A stretch of 64,000 nucleotides of DNA from Lachnospiraceae bacterium NSJ-143 (GCA_022867625.1 JALIFM010000002.1:434001-498000); one strand, 5' to 3'. Positions 41,476 to 50,274 are shown, numbered from the stretch's first letter. Numbers and translations are program-made. Notes: a model not told the origin generated them from the letters alone.

Positions 41476-42909
41476 ATGGAATTTTTGACAACTATGGGTC
41501 TTGAGGTTCACTGTGAGCTTTCGACCAAGACTAAAATTTTCTGCTCATGCACTACTGAGTTTGGCGGAGAGCCTAACACTCATGTATGTGAAGTCTGCAC
41601 AGGTATGCCTGGTTCCCTCCCTGTTTTAAACAAGCAGGTTGTTGAATACGCTATAAGGACAGGTCTTGCTACAAACTGCACAATAACCCAGTATAATAAA
41701 TTTGACAGGAAAAACTATTTTTATCCTGACCTTCCAAAGGCTTATCAGGTTTCACAGCTATATCTGCCTATATGCCAGAACGGACATATTGATATTGAGG
41801 TAAACGGAGTCAAAAAGTCCATAAGGATTAAGGAAATCCATATGGAGGAGGACGCCGGAAAGCTTATTCATGACCCTTGGGATGACTGTACGCTTGTAGA
41901 TTACAACAGGTGCGGAGTGCCGCTTCTTGAGATTGTTTCTGAGCCGGATTTTGAAAGCGGCGATGAGGTTATAGCTTATCTTACAAAACTCAAATCAATT
42001 TTGCAGTACATTGATGTTTCTGACTGTAAGATGGAACAGGGTTCGCTTAGGGCTGATGTTAACCTTTCTGTACGCCCTGTGGGCCAGACGGAGCTTGGCA
42101 CAAGAACAGAAATGAAGAATATAAACTCATTTAAGGCTATTGCCAGAGCCATTGAAGGTGAGAGGAAACGCCAGATAGAGGTTATTGAAGACGGAAAAAG
42201 AGTTATTCAGGAAACAAGAAGATGGGATGACAATAAGGGCGCATCCTTTGCAATGAGGTCAAAGGAAAATGCTCAGGATTACAGGTATTTTCCTGAGCCT
42301 GACCTTGTGCCTATAGAAATAAGTGACGAATGGATTGATGATGTAAGAAAATCTCTGCCGGAGCTGCCTTCGCAGAAGAAGGAAAGATATTTATCCGAGT
42401 ATGGTCTTCCGGAATACGATGTTGATATTATTACAGGTTCAAAATACCTTGTTAAAATATTTGAGGAAGCTCTGAATGTATGCGGCGAGGCTAAAGAGGT
42501 TTCAAACTGGATTATGGGAGAGGTCCTCAGGCTGGCATCTGATACTGGAACGGAGTTTGAGGATATTAAATTTAATCCAGAGAACCTTGGCAGACTTATT
42601 GTTATACTTAAAAATAAGGTTATTAACAGGGGAACGGCCAAGGAAGTATTTGAGAAGATGTTTACAGAAAACATTGAGCCGGAGCAGTATATCAAAGAAA
42701 ACGGTCTTGAAATGGTTAATGACGACAGTGCTGTTCTTGCTGTAGTTAAAACTGTTATAGAGGCGAACCCTAAGGCTGTTGCCGAGTACAAGGGCGGCAG
42801 TGCTAAGGTTAAAGGCTTTATTGTTGGCCAGTGCATGAAGCAGCTTAAAGGCAAAGCTGACCCTGGAACAGTAAATAAAATTATTGCTGAAGAACTTGAA
42901 AAGTTATAA
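41476..42909 (+). CDS. gatB: Asp/Glu-tRNA amidotransferase subunit B
   Basis: A 477-residue kinase-like amidotransferase subunit. Family blocks: GLEVHCELSTKTKIFCSC, GMPGSLPVLN, DRKNYFYPDLPKAYQVSQ, HMEEDAGKL and DYNRCGVPLLEIV, then the C-terminal YqeY-like tail domain that contacts tRNA. CSC...CEVC Cys residues form the usual zinc site. It phosphorylates the tRNA-bound Asp or Glu and amidates it with GatA-derived ammonia. ATG 41476 follows GGAGGC. A terminator comes 13 bases after the stop. Confidence 0.97.
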   Translation: MEFLTTMGLEVHCELSTKTKIFCSCTTEFGGEPNTHVCEVCTGMPGSLPVLNKQVVEYAIRTGLATNCTITQYNKFDRKNYFYPDLPKAYQVSQLYLPICQNGHIDIEVNGVKKSIRIKEIHMEEDAGKLIHDPWDDCTLVDYNRCGVPLLEIVSEPDFESGDEVIAYLTKLKSILQYIDVSDCKMEQGSLRADVNLSVRPVGQTELGTRTEMKNINSFKAIARAIEGERKRQIEVIEDGKRVIQETRRWDDNKGASFAMRSKENAQDYRYFPEPDLVPIEISDEWIDDVRKSLPELPSQKKERYLSEYGLPEYDVDIITGSKYLVKIFEEALNVCGEAKEVSNWIMGEVLRLASDTGTEFEDIKFNPENLGRLIVILKNKVINRGTAKEVFEKMFTENIEPEQYIKENGLEMVNDDSAVLAVVKTVIEANPKAVAEYKGGSAKVKGFIVGQCMKQLKGKADPGTVNKIIAEELEKL

Positions 42910-42921
42910 TTAAGTTATTCT

Positions 42922-42966
42922 AATAAGGCAGACTGAGAAAATTTTCGGTCTGTCTTATTTTTTTAC
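42922..42966 (+). terminator. Terminator of the aspS-gatCAB operon
   Basis: Twelve-bp stem AATAAGGCAGAC/GTCTGTCTTATT (one G-U pair) with extra inner pairing, then a seven-T run. Confidence 0.9.
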
Positions 42967-43031
42967 AGTTTTTGCAGTATAGCCTTTGAATAAATGAAAG
43001 CAAAAAAAATATATTAAAATGCAAAATATAA

Positions 43032-43060
43032 TTGACATTAAGAATTATATATCGTATAAT
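43032..43060 (+). promoter_or_regulatory. Strong promoter with palindrome before the XRE regulator
   Basis: Consensus -35 TTGACA 43032-43037, 17 bases, -10 TATAAT 43055-43060. The -10 is one arm of an inverted repeat ATTATA-TATCG-TATAAT (43044-43060), a likely autoregulatory operator for the regulator encoded next. Confidence 0.75.
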
Positions 43061-43085
43061 ATGTAATGTAAGAGGAGGTGGTGAC

Positions 43086-43280
43086 TTGAAGAACCTTAAG
43101 CTTAAGTCGGCAAGGGCCGCATTGGATTTGTCTCAGGAGGAGCTGGCTCAGAAAATTGGTGTTACAAGACAGACTATAGGCATGATTGAAGCCGGCAAAT
43201 ACAACCCTACACTTAACCTGTGTATTGCAATTTGTAAAGCTCTTAATAAGACATTAGATGAAATATTTTGGGAGGAATGA
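43086..43280 (+). CDS. XRE-family (YozG/Cro-like) transcriptional regulator
   Basis: A 64-residue single-domain helix-turn-helix protein: SARAALDLSQEELAQKIGVT then RQTIGMIEAGKYNPTLNL, a textbook Cro/C1 HTH of the short YozG type. Start at TTG 43086 with AGGAGGTGG upstream. The stop overlaps or abuts the next gene, a small membrane protein, which usually travels with this regulator type in Clostridia. Likely represses its own strong promoter through the palindrome overlapping the -10. Confidence 0.9.
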   Translation: MKNLKLKSARAALDLSQEELAQKIGVTRQTIGMIEAGKYNPTLNLCIAICKALNKTLDEIFWEE

Positions 43281-43282
43281 AT

Positions 43283-43729
43283 ATGTTGGATGAAAGAATT
43301 AAGCATGGGTACTATAAAATAAGGAATGAAGCAGCATTAATAATTTACTTTGCCGCTGTGGCATCTTTTCTGATTAAAACATTGATACTCGGTTATAGTT
43401 TTAATCAGGTAGTATTTGAATTTATTGTTATGATTTTTTTCCCTGTTTATCAGACAATAAGGGCTCACCAGATGGGACTGGAGATAAATATGGAAAAGGA
43501 CGGAAGAAATTTAGTCTTAAGGAATATACTTCTTGCACTGTTTTGCGGAATTGTCTGCATAGCGTATTTATATTTTAAAACAGGTGAGCAGGGCTGGACC
43601 TACAATGATATCATAGAAAAAGTAGGCTTCCTAATATCATACGTTGCAGCTTTTTCTATGATAAGGATTCTGTTTCTCAAATATGAAAAGAAAAGGGCAA
43701 AGGACCTTGAGAAAAAATATGATGACTAA
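43283..43729 (+). CDS. Four-helix membrane protein paired with the XRE regulator
   Basis: A 148-residue protein with four predicted membrane helices (IIYFAAVASFLIKTLILGY; VVFEFIVMIFFPVY; NILLALFCGIVCIAYLYF; VGFLISYVAAFSMIRILFL) and a charged C-terminal tail. ATG 43283 is preferred, with GGGAGG seven bases upstream; ATG 43277, overlapping the regulator stop, is possible. It resembles DUF6773-type proteins, which occur beside XRE regulators, but I cannot confirm the family. Function unknown; a membrane effector regulated by its partner is inferred. Confidence 0.75.
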   Translation: MLDERIKHGYYKIRNEAALIIYFAAVASFLIKTLILGYSFNQVVFEFIVMIFFPVYQTIRAHQMGLEINMEKDGRNLVLRNILLALFCGIVCIAYLYFKTGEQGWTYNDIIEKVGFLISYVAAFSMIRILFLKYEKKRAKDLEKKYDD

Positions 43730-43741
43730 TAAGCTGTTAAT

Positions 43742-43780
43742 AAAGCATCCCTTAAAATTTTTATTAAAGGGATGCTTTTT
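43742..43780 (+). terminator. Terminator after the XRE pair
   Basis: Perfect 12-bp stem (43742-43753 with 43767-43778), 13-base loop, ending in T residues. Confidence 0.92.
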
Positions 43781-43794
43781 ATTTAAAAAAACTC

Positions 43795-43823
43795 TTGACT
43801 TATATTGTTATATGTAGTATTAT
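43795..43823 (+). promoter_or_regulatory. Promoter of the cold-shock gene
   Basis: -35 TTGACT 43795-43800, 17 bases, -10 TATTAT 43818-43823. The transcript should have a leader of about 120 bases before the start codon at 43954, typical of csp genes. Confidence 0.75.
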
Positions 43824-43855
43824 AAATAACAGAGTTTAGATATAAAGTTATTGAT

Positions 43856-43922
43856 TCACATATTTTTGTAAGTCATTATTTTATTCTGATGATTTATAAA
43901 AATATGTGATTTTTTATTTTTG
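43856..43922 (+). promoter_or_regulatory. Cold-shock leader hairpin with U run
   Basis: A perfect 12-bp stem TCACATATTTTT (43856-43867) with AAAAATATGTGA (43898-43909), 30-base loop, followed by TTTTTTATTTTT. In the untranslated leader of csp, this has the form of a weak, temperature-sensitive attenuator. Confidence 0.55.
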
Positions 43923-43953
43923 TCTAAAACAAAAAATATTAGGAGGTACTCTT

Positions 43954-44154
43954 ATGAACAAAGGTACAGTAAAATGGTTTAACGCAGAAAAAGGTTATGG
44001 ATTTATTTCAATGGAAAATGGTGACGATGTATTCGTACATTTCTCAGGTATCGTATCTGATGGCTTTAAGACATTAGATGAGGGACAGCATGTAAATTTT
44101 GATGTAACACAGGGAGCTCGCGGACAGCAGGCTGTTAATGTTACATTAGCATAA
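43954..44154 (+). CDS. Cold-shock protein (CspA family)
   Basis: A 66-residue OB-fold RNA chaperone. It begins [19 protein letters not shown] with RNP1-like KGYGFI and RNP2 VFVHF, followed by [19 protein letters not shown]. Binds single-stranded RNA or DNA and melts secondary structure at low temperature. AGGAGGT lies seven bases before ATG. Monocistronic, with a long structured leader, followed by a terminator. Confidence 0.96.
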   Translation: MNKGTVKWFNAEKGYGFISMENGDDVFVHFSGIVSDGFKTLDEGQHVNFDVTQGARGQQAVNVTLA

Positions 44155-44166
44155 GCTTTTAAAGCA

Positions 44167-44200
44167 AAAAAAGGGGCTGTATTTTACAGCTTCTTTTTTT
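44167..44200 (+). terminator. Terminator after csp
   Basis: Fourteen-bp stem with two G-U pairs (44167-44180 with 44186-44199), ending in seven T. Confidence 0.88.
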
Positions 44201-44207
44201 ATATCCA

Positions 44208-44248
44208 AAAATACAGGACTCCGGATTTAATCCGGAGTCCTGTATTTT
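44208..44248 (-). terminator. Terminator of the penicillin-binding protein gene
   Basis: A perfect 19-bp stem (44208-44226 with 44230-44248), loop TTA, with a leftward T run. Its upstream arm includes the gene's stop codon region (44247-44249), so the coding sequence runs into the hairpin. Confidence 0.93.
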
Positions 44249-47009
44249 ATTCGTCATCTATGCCTGGAAGGATAGACATTCCATTGTTGTCAGGTGGTGA
44301 TTGAACATTATCATGGTTTTCCTGAGGAATCTCGTTTCCTGCATTATTATCAGGAAACTGAGGCTCATCTGTAGGAGGCACAACAGGTTCAGTAACTGGA
44401 GGCTTAGGTGCAGTGCCGTTTGGTGTTTGCTGTGATGAACCTGAGTTATTGCCTTCGCCACCGGATATAATACCGCCGCCCTCATTCATTATATCGTTTA
44501 TATCTGGAGCGTGCTCCTCTGTGCATGTCTCATTTAAGTTTATAAGAACCTTTCCTTCCGGAGCTTCAGAAGGGGCATTGACAACAGTGTACTTTCCGTC
44601 TTTTTCCTCAACCGCAAGAACTACAGACATTGTTTTGCAGTTTGGTCCTGGAAGCTTGCCTGTTTCTGAGCAGACAGTAAACTGCTTGTGAAGCTCACAG
44701 GCTCCATTGTTGTCAACATATTCAGAAGCACATAAATCAGAAGCGATAGTGTTTCCGTAATAATCCTCAGAGCAGTATTTGTTAGGTGACTTGCCTGAAG
44801 CAGAACAAATACTCTTTGTGGTAATCCCGCTTGGTTTTGAAAAACCAGGGTCAGAAAGTCCGTTATGAATCTTTTCCATTATATCTTTCCAAAGCAGCAG
44901 ATGATAACTCTTGTCATACTCTATCTTTTTAGGATTATCATAGCCCATCCATATACCAGCACAGTAATAAGGTGTGTATCCCACAAATACAAGGTCTTTA
45001 TCATCACTGGTTGTTCCTGTTTTTCCTGCTTCTGACATACTTATATTAGAGAATTTTGCAAGACGGCCTGTTCCTTTTGTTATTACATCCTTCATCATAT
45101 CTGTTAAGAGATAGGCTGTCGTTTCTTTAATAACACGGTGTGTTTCTGGTGATGAGTTGTCAATTATAACATTTCCGTCATGGTCAAGAACTTTTGTGTA
45201 GAATACAGGTTTTATATATTCGCCGTTGTTGGCTATTGTGCTGTAAGCCGCTGTAAGCTCCAGCACAGATACTCCGTTTGTAACTCCGCCAAGTGAAATT
45301 GCAGGGCCTCTGTCGCTTAAGCCGTTTTCATTTGTTTCAGTAACAAGGGTTGTGAACCCAAAGTTTTCAAGGTAATCAAGTGCGGTATCAACCCCAACCA
45401 TTACTATAACCTTTGCCGCAAGAATGTTGAGTGAGTCCTGAATACCTTCTCTTACTGTGCACATGCCTCTGTAGCCCGAGCTGTACCAGTTTTTAGGAAC
45501 CCACCCGTTATACTCAAAATATTCATCTCTAATGCCTGTGCCAGGCATTACAAGACCCTGGTCTATAGCCGGAGCGTAGGCTGCAAGGACTTTAAAGCAT
45601 GAACCCGGCTGGCGCAGAGCCTGAGTAGCACGGTTAAATACAAGGTCTCCGGATTTTTCGCGTCCGCCAACAATTGCTTTCACCTGACCGTTATGGTAAT
45701 CCATTATAACCATAGCTGCCTGAAGTGATTTTGCCATTGTAAGTCTGTCAAGAATCATTGTTTTGCTGTCGTTAAGCACTTCGTCCCTCACTGATTTTGC
45801 GAACGCCTCAGCTTCTTCTCTGCTTGATACTACTTTTTCGCGGAAAATATTCTGCTGCTCCTCAGTTTCGTTATCCATAATTGATATTGTATAGCTGGCG
45901 GTAAGAGAGCTTGCCTTTGGTGGGAAAAGCGAATCGTCAGCAAACGAATTTTCCATAGTATCCTGCATAGATGTATTTACAGTAGTATATATTTTAAGTC
46001 CGCCGCTGTAAATCATATTGTATGCCTGCTGCTTAGAGAGCTTGTTTTCGCTTTGAAGCTGCTTTGCAAGCTCGGTTATTACAGTGTCAACAAAATAGCT
46101 GTGGTAGGATTCTGTACCGTCATTTGTATCATTGGTTCCTATTACGGAGCCGGCTACATCCTCAGCACAGGCTTCTTTATACTCTGATTCGGTTATGTAA
46201 CCGAGGTCGAGCATTTTTTTCAGAACTGTCAGCATTCTGTCACGGTTATTATCCGGGTGGCTTAAAGGAGAATAAGCCGATGGATTTTTTGTTATGCCTG
46301 CAATTGATGCGCACTGTGCTAAAGTAAGCTCGCTGACGTCCTTGCCAAAGTAGAATTTTGAAGCCGCCTCAACACCATTAAGACCATGGTTTAATGAAAT
46401 TGTATTTAAATAAAGCTCAAGTATATAGTCTTTGGCTTTCTCTTTTGAGCCGAGTTTTTTTGCAAGCTGTTTTTCATAGCTTACGGCCAGATACTGTTCC
46501 TGGAGTTTACGGCTCAGTTTCTTTTCAGCGGTAAGCACTTCGTTTTTCATCAGCTGCTGAGTTATTGTGCTTGCGCCCTGAGTCATATCGCGGTTTTTAA
46601 TGTTTACAAACAAGGCCCTGAACATACCTTTTATGTCAATGCCATTGTGCTCATAGAATCTTTCATCCTCTATGGCTACTACAGCGTTCTGGAGGTTGAG
46701 AGGGATTTGTGACAGCTTAACATATTCCCTGTTTTCCTCGCCGTGAAGGGAGTCAATCTCGTTTCCATTTTCATCGTATATAATAGATGTGTAGGATTCG
46801 GGGGTGACATCAATAGAGCTTAGTGCGGGAGCGCTTTCTATAATCCCGGTGTATGCTCCTATAAACGCTCCGCCTACAGCAAAGCACCCGACAACTGCAA
46901 GAACAATAAATATCCTTAAAATAATTACGCCGATTGTGGCTTTCCTTTTCCTTCGTTTTCGTTTCTTAGAATTTCTTGTCCTATGACTGGCATCCTGAGA
47001 ATAATTCAT
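44247..47009 (-). CDS. Class A penicillin-binding protein (PBP1A-like)
   Basis: A 920-residue bifunctional peptidoglycan synthase. A short very basic cytoplasmic tail and one membrane helix (about 27-52) anchor it. Glycosyltransferase motifs: EDERFYEHNGID (catalytic Glu near 114) and QGASTITQQLMKN. The transpeptidase has SCFK (Ser near 470), SLN and KTGTT. After the catalytic domain come Cys-containing repeats (SASGKSPNKYCSEDY) and a long Pro/Asn/Ser-rich tail from about 850, low complexity. AAAGGAGG precedes ATG; an extended -10 TGATATAAT lies at the complement of 47033-47041. The length exceeds typical PBP1A because of the tail. Confidence 0.95.
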   Translation of the reverse strand: MNYSQDASHRTRNSKKRKRRKRKATIGVIILRIFIVLAVVGCFAVGGAFIGAYTGIIESAPALSSIDVTPESYTSIIYDENGNEIDSLHGEENREYVKLSQIPLNLQNAVVAIEDERFYEHNGIDIKGMFRALFVNIKNRDMTQGASTITQQLMKNEVLTAEKKLSRKLQEQYLAVSYEKQLAKKLGSKEKAKDYILELYLNTISLNHGLNGVEAASKFYFGKDVSELTLAQCASIAGITKNPSAYSPLSHPDNNRDRMLTVLKKMLDLGYITESEYKEACAEDVAGSVIGTNDTNDGTESYHSYFVDTVITELAKQLQSENKLSKQQAYNMIYSGGLKIYTTVNTSMQDTMENSFADDSLFPPKASSLTASYTISIMDNETEEQQNIFREKVVSSREEAEAFAKSVRDEVLNDSKTMILDRLTMAKSLQAAMVIMDYHNGQVKAIVGGREKSGDLVFNRATQALRQPGSCFKVLAAYAPAIDQGLVMPGTGIRDEYFEYNGWVPKNWYSSGYRGMCTVREGIQDSLNILAAKVIVMVGVDTALDYLENFGFTTLVTETNENGLSDRGPAISLGGVTNGVSVLELTAAYSTIANNGEYIKPVFYTKVLDHDGNVIIDNSSPETHRVIKETTAYLLTDMMKDVITKGTGRLAKFSNISMSEAGKTGTTSDDKDLVFVGYTPYYCAGIWMGYDNPKKIEYDKSYHLLLWKDIMEKIHNGLSDPGFSKPSGITTKSICSASGKSPNKYCSEDYYGNTIASDLCASEYVDNNGACELHKQFTVCSETGKLPGPNCKTMSVVLAVEEKDGKYTVVNAPSEAPEGKVLINLNETCTEEHAPDINDIMNEGGGIISGGEGNNSGSSQQTPNGTAPKPPVTEPVVPPTDEPQFPDNNAGNEIPQENHDNVQSPPDNNGMSILPGIDDE

Positions 47010-47200
47010 AGTATGCCTCCTTTCAAAGTAGGATTATATCAGACTTGCCAAATTTTATAAAGTAAAACAGATAAAATATAAAAAAAATTAATGATTTGAC
47101 AGTTTGCTGTTTAATAATTATTTATTAAATACTCAATTGACGCAGTTTTTTTATAAAAGATGACAGGCTGTGCTGCATAAAATAAATTAAGGTGATAAAA

Positions 47201-47851
47201 ATGCTCATTATAGAAAAAAAAATTAAAAAAATTTTCAAAAATTGCCTTCTTCTGTTTATATTTATGTTTTTATCTGCTATAATATTATCGGGCATTGAGA
47301 AGCATATTATGCCCACACTTATAGAAATGTCCGGATTAGAGATAAAATCGTTTGCGGATAACTCAATAGACAGAGCAGTAAGAGAAAGCCTTGAGGAGCT
47401 TAACATAAGGACATCAGACTTTTTCGATAAGGAAAATGCAACAAACTACATAACAGCCGATACTGTGCTGGTTAATAAGCTCTGTGCAGTTATAGACCGT
47501 AAACTGGATACCATTTTTACTAATCGCGGAAGGGAAGAAATAGCGATACCTCTCGGCGCCGCTTCCGGCGTTGATATATTGGCAAATACCGGACCTGATA
47601 TTAAATTCAGAATGGTATATAAGGATGATACGTCTGTCGACTATGAAACATCTTTTTCGGCAGCGGGAATCAACCAGACAAATTATAAGGTATGGCTTAC
47701 TGTTGAAGTAAAAATGAGGCTGGTTAACCCTTTAAAGAGCGCTGATGTAACTGCAACAAGAAAAATAATGCTCATAGATACAATTATTAAGGGGACTGTA
47801 CCTCAAACGTATTTTCAAATCGAAAACCCTGAAAGTATTATTTCACGGTAA
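47201..47851 (+). CDS. yunB: Sporulation protein YunB
   Basis: A 216-residue protein with one N-terminal membrane helix (about 12-30) and an extracytoplasmic body. YunB features: EMSGLEIKSFADNSIDRAVR, the NAT-YITADTVLVNKL segment, and IPLGAASGVDILANTGPDI. Mother-cell expression is known for B. subtilis yunB and it is needed for normal spores. ATG 47201 follows AAGGTGAT. It is only 14 bases upstream of larE, so nickel-pincer genes are probably read from the same transcript. No convincing sigma-E promoter was seen: a CATAAAAT at 47176 lacks a proper -35. Confidence 0.88.
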   Translation: MLIIEKKIKKIFKNCLLLFIFMFLSAIILSGIEKHIMPTLIEMSGLEIKSFADNSIDRAVRESLEELNIRTSDFFDKENATNYITADTVLVNKLCAVIDRKLDTIFTNRGREEIAIPLGAASGVDILANTGPDIKFRMVYKDDTSVDYETSFSAAGINQTNYKVWLTVEVKMRLVNPLKSADVTATRKIMLIDTIIKGTVPQTYFQIENPESIISR

Positions 47852-47865
47852 AGCTGGAGGGAAAC

Positions 47866-48651
47866 ATGGATATCAGCGAAAAACTGTTAAAACTTGAAAA
47901 TATCCTGGAGAGCTACGGAAAAATATGTGTAGCGTATTCAGGAGGCACCGACTCAGACTTTCTGCTTAATATGGCTGCAAAAGTATTAGGAAACAACGTA
48001 ATTGCAGTCATAGCTGAGGGAAAGAATACTGCCGCTAAAGACATAAAGGACGCCCTTCGTTTAGCTACACATACGGGGGTCAGAACCTTTGTTGAAACAG
48101 TAGATGTTTTCAGTGAGCAGGATTTTAGAAACAACACTAAAGACAGGTGCTATTATTGTAAAAAGAATATCATGTCAGCAATATTTAAGAGGGCTGAGGC
48201 TGAGGGCTTTAGTCTGGTTGCCGATGGCAAAAACGCGGACGATGCGAAACATTTTCGTCCGGGGGCCAAGGCGGCTGAGGAAATGGGTATAGTAAGCCCA
48301 CTGTTTGAAGCGGGTTTTACAAAAGCGGAAATAAGACAGGCAGCGGAAGGAATTGGTTTGGAAACATGGAATAAGTCCTCCAACTCCTGTTTGGCAACAA
48401 GGTTTCCTTATAATACTGTCCTTACAGAAAAAGCGTTCGACATGGTGGAAAAGGCAGAAGAGCTTATTGCGGATATGGGCATACCTTCAGGCAGGGTACG
48501 TGTGCATGGGGATATAGCCAGAATAGAAATGCCGCGGGAGTATTTCTGCGACTTTATTAGTGATAAATCCATTGTTTCTCTGATAAAAAATTTAGGATTC
48601 AAATATATAACTCTTGACTTAGAAGGCTTCCGCAGCGGAAGTATGGATTGA
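47866..48651 (+). CDS. larE: LarE, sulfur transferase for the nickel-pincer cofactor (Fe-S type candidate)
   Basis: A 261-residue PP-loop ATPase. Adenylation motif SGGTDS at 25-30. It adds sulfur to the pyridinium dicarboxylate intermediate in building nickel-pincer nucleotide, the cofactor of lactate racemase and relatives. Cys positions are C95 and C98 (RCYYCKK) and C175 (SNSCLATRFPY). A single Cys equivalent to C175 is the sacrificial one of L. plantarum LarE; the added CxxC matches, as I recall, the three-Cys pattern of [4Fe-4S] LarE from T. maritima, so catalytic sulfur transfer without enzyme sacrifice is plausible. GGAGGG precedes ATG. Confidence 0.92.
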   Translation: MDISEKLLKLENILESYGKICVAYSGGTDSDFLLNMAAKVLGNNVIAVIAEGKNTAAKDIKDALRLATHTGVRTFVETVDVFSEQDFRNNTKDRCYYCKKNIMSAIFKRAEAEGFSLVADGKNADDAKHFRPGAKAAEEMGIVSPLFEAGFTKAEIRQAAEGIGLETWNKSSNSCLATRFPYNTVLTEKAFDMVEKAEELIADMGIPSGRVRVHGDIARIEMPREYFCDFISDKSIVSLIKNLGFKYITLDLEGFRSGSMD

Positions 48652-48661
48652 GGTGCTCAGG

Positions 48662-49417
48662 TTGGACATTAGAAAATTACTTGACGAATATAAAGAAGGA
48701 ATTATTTCTTTAGATGAGGCTGAGCGCAAGCTCAAAATTGCGCCTGTTGAGGATATTGGATATGCGGTTGTAGACCACCAAAGGGAAATGCGAAACGGCT
48801 GCCCTGAGGTTATTTACTGTGCGGGAAAAACTTCACAGCAAATTGTGGGAATTATAGGCAGTATGCTGAACGCTGGAACGAAAAACATACTTGGCACAAG
48901 AGCTGACAGACAGAAGTTTGATGCTGTTAAAGCGGTTTACGACGATGCGGTGTACTATGATGACGCGCGCATAATAAAAATAGAACGGGAGCCTCTTGAA
49001 AAAACAGGCGGAACCATTGTTGTGGCGACAGGTGGAACAAGTGATATACCTGTTGCTGAGGAAGCCGCTATTACATGTGAATATCTTGGAAATAATGTTG
49101 AGCGCTTGTATGATGTTGGCGTTGCAGGACTTCACCGTATTTTATCAAGGCTTGACATCATAACAAAAGCGGATGTTATTATTGCCGTTGCCGGTATGGA
49201 AGGAGCTTTGGCCAGTGTTATAGGAGGGCTTACGGACAAGCCTGTTATTGCTGTGCCTACATCTGTGGGATACGGAGCAAATTTTAACGGTTTATCTTCT
49301 TTATTATGCATGCTTAACAGTTGTGCTAATGGAGTTGTTGTGGTAAACATTGATAACGGTTTTGGAGCGGGATATACAGCAAATAGTATAAATAAGTTGG
49401 GGGTTAGGAGAAAATGA
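48662..49417 (+). CDS. larB: LarB, NaAD carboxylase/hydrolase for the nickel-pincer cofactor
   Basis: A 251-residue enzyme that carboxylates nicotinic acid adenine dinucleotide and releases AMP, the first step of the pincer cofactor. It belongs to the PurE-like NCAIR-mutase fold: VATGGTSDIPVAEEA, GVAGLHRI, VAGMEGALASVIGGL and VPTSVGYGANF are visible. Start set at TTG 48662 (LDIRKLLDEYKEG), with GAGGTG six bases upstream; GTG 48653 overlaps the ribosome binding site. It starts 11 bases after larE and overlaps larC1 by four. Confidence 0.93.
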   Translation: MDIRKLLDEYKEGIISLDEAERKLKIAPVEDIGYAVVDHQREMRNGCPEVIYCAGKTSQQIVGIIGSMLNAGTKNILGTRADRQKFDAVKAVYDDAVYYDDARIIKIEREPLEKTGGTIVVATGGTSDIPVAEEAAITCEYLGNNVERLYDVGVAGLHRILSRLDIITKADVIIAVAGMEGALASVIGGLTDKPVIAVPTSVGYGANFNGLSSLLCMLNSCANGVVVVNIDNGFGAGYTANSINKLGVRRK

Positions 49418-50274
49418 AAAAAGTATTATATTTTGATTGTTTTTCAGGTATCAGCGGCGATATGACACTTGCCGCGCTTATTGACCTTGGTGTGGACAAA
49501 GAGGCCTTTTTGTCAGAGCTTGCAAAGCTTAATGTTGAAGGCTTTAAGGTTGAGCTTTCAAGGACTGAAAAGAGCGGAATAGGCGCTCAGGATGTGGATG
49601 TTATTTTGACTAACGGAGAATTTGAACATGAAGAACATCACCATCACGAAGAACACGAGCATCACCATGAGCACACACATAATCACGAAGACCATTGCCA
49701 TGAGCATGACGGACATCACTGCCACCACAGCCATGAACACCATCATGCACATGTACACAGGAATATAGACGATATAACAGCTATAATTGATAACAGCACA
49801 ATATCGAATAACGCTAAAAATCTTGCTAAGAAGATATTTATGCGTGTAGCTGAAGCTGAGGCGAAAGTACATTCAAAACCTTTAAATGAAGTGCATTTTC
49901 ATGAGGTTGGCGCTCTTGACTCAATCGTTGATATTGTTGGAACTGCCATATTAATTGATATGATTAAGCCGGACAAAATATACTCATCAGTAGTAAATGA
50001 CGGACACGGTTTTGTTAAGTGTCAGCACGGATATATGCCTGTGCCAGCGCCTGCTACTGCTGAGATTTTTGCCGCATCTAATGTAGTTTACCATCAGATT
50101 GATGTAAACAGTGAGATGGTAACACCTACCGGAGCGGCCATAATTGCTGAGCTTTCGGAAAGCTTTGGCATGTGTCCTCCTATGAATATTAAAAAGACAG
50201 GATATGGCGCAGGTAAAAAGGATTTTTCCATACCTAATATACTTCGTGTTATGATTGGTGAAACAGAGGATTAA
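49414..50274 (+). CDS. larC1: LarC N-terminal part (LarC1), nickel insertase
   Basis: A 286-residue protein, the N-terminal part of LarC, which inserts nickel using CTP. It begins MKKVLYFDCFSGISGDMTLA and contains EVHFHEVGALDSIVDI and GHGFVKCQHGYMPVPAPAT. Residues 72-115 form an exceptional His/Glu-rich stretch with about 25 His, a likely nickel store or chaperone region. The frame ends at TAA 50272-50274; LarC2 continues in the same frame from ATG 50278. AGGAG precedes ATG, which overlaps the larB stop. Confidence 0.94.
   Translation: MKKVLYFDCFSGISGDMTLAALIDLGVDKEAFLSELAKLNVEGFKVELSRTEKSGIGAQDVDVILTNGEFEHEEHHHHEEHEHHHEHTHNHEDHCHEHDGHHCHHSHEHHHAHVHRNIDDITAIIDNSTISNNAKNLAKKIFMRVAEAEAKVHSKPLNEVHFHEVGALDSIVDIVGTAILIDMIKPDKIYSSVVNDGHGFVKCQHGYMPVPAPATAEIFAASNVVYHQIDVNSEMVTPTGAAIIAELSESFGMCPPMNIKKTGYGAGKKDFSIPNILRVMIGETED

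Noticed and set aside
42279-42854. 191-codon leftward frame opposite gatB
   Set aside because: Antisense shadow; gatB is complete and unambiguous here.
47160-47200. Sigma-E promoter for yunB
   Set aside because: CATAAAAT resembles a -10, but no acceptable -35 lies at the right distance.
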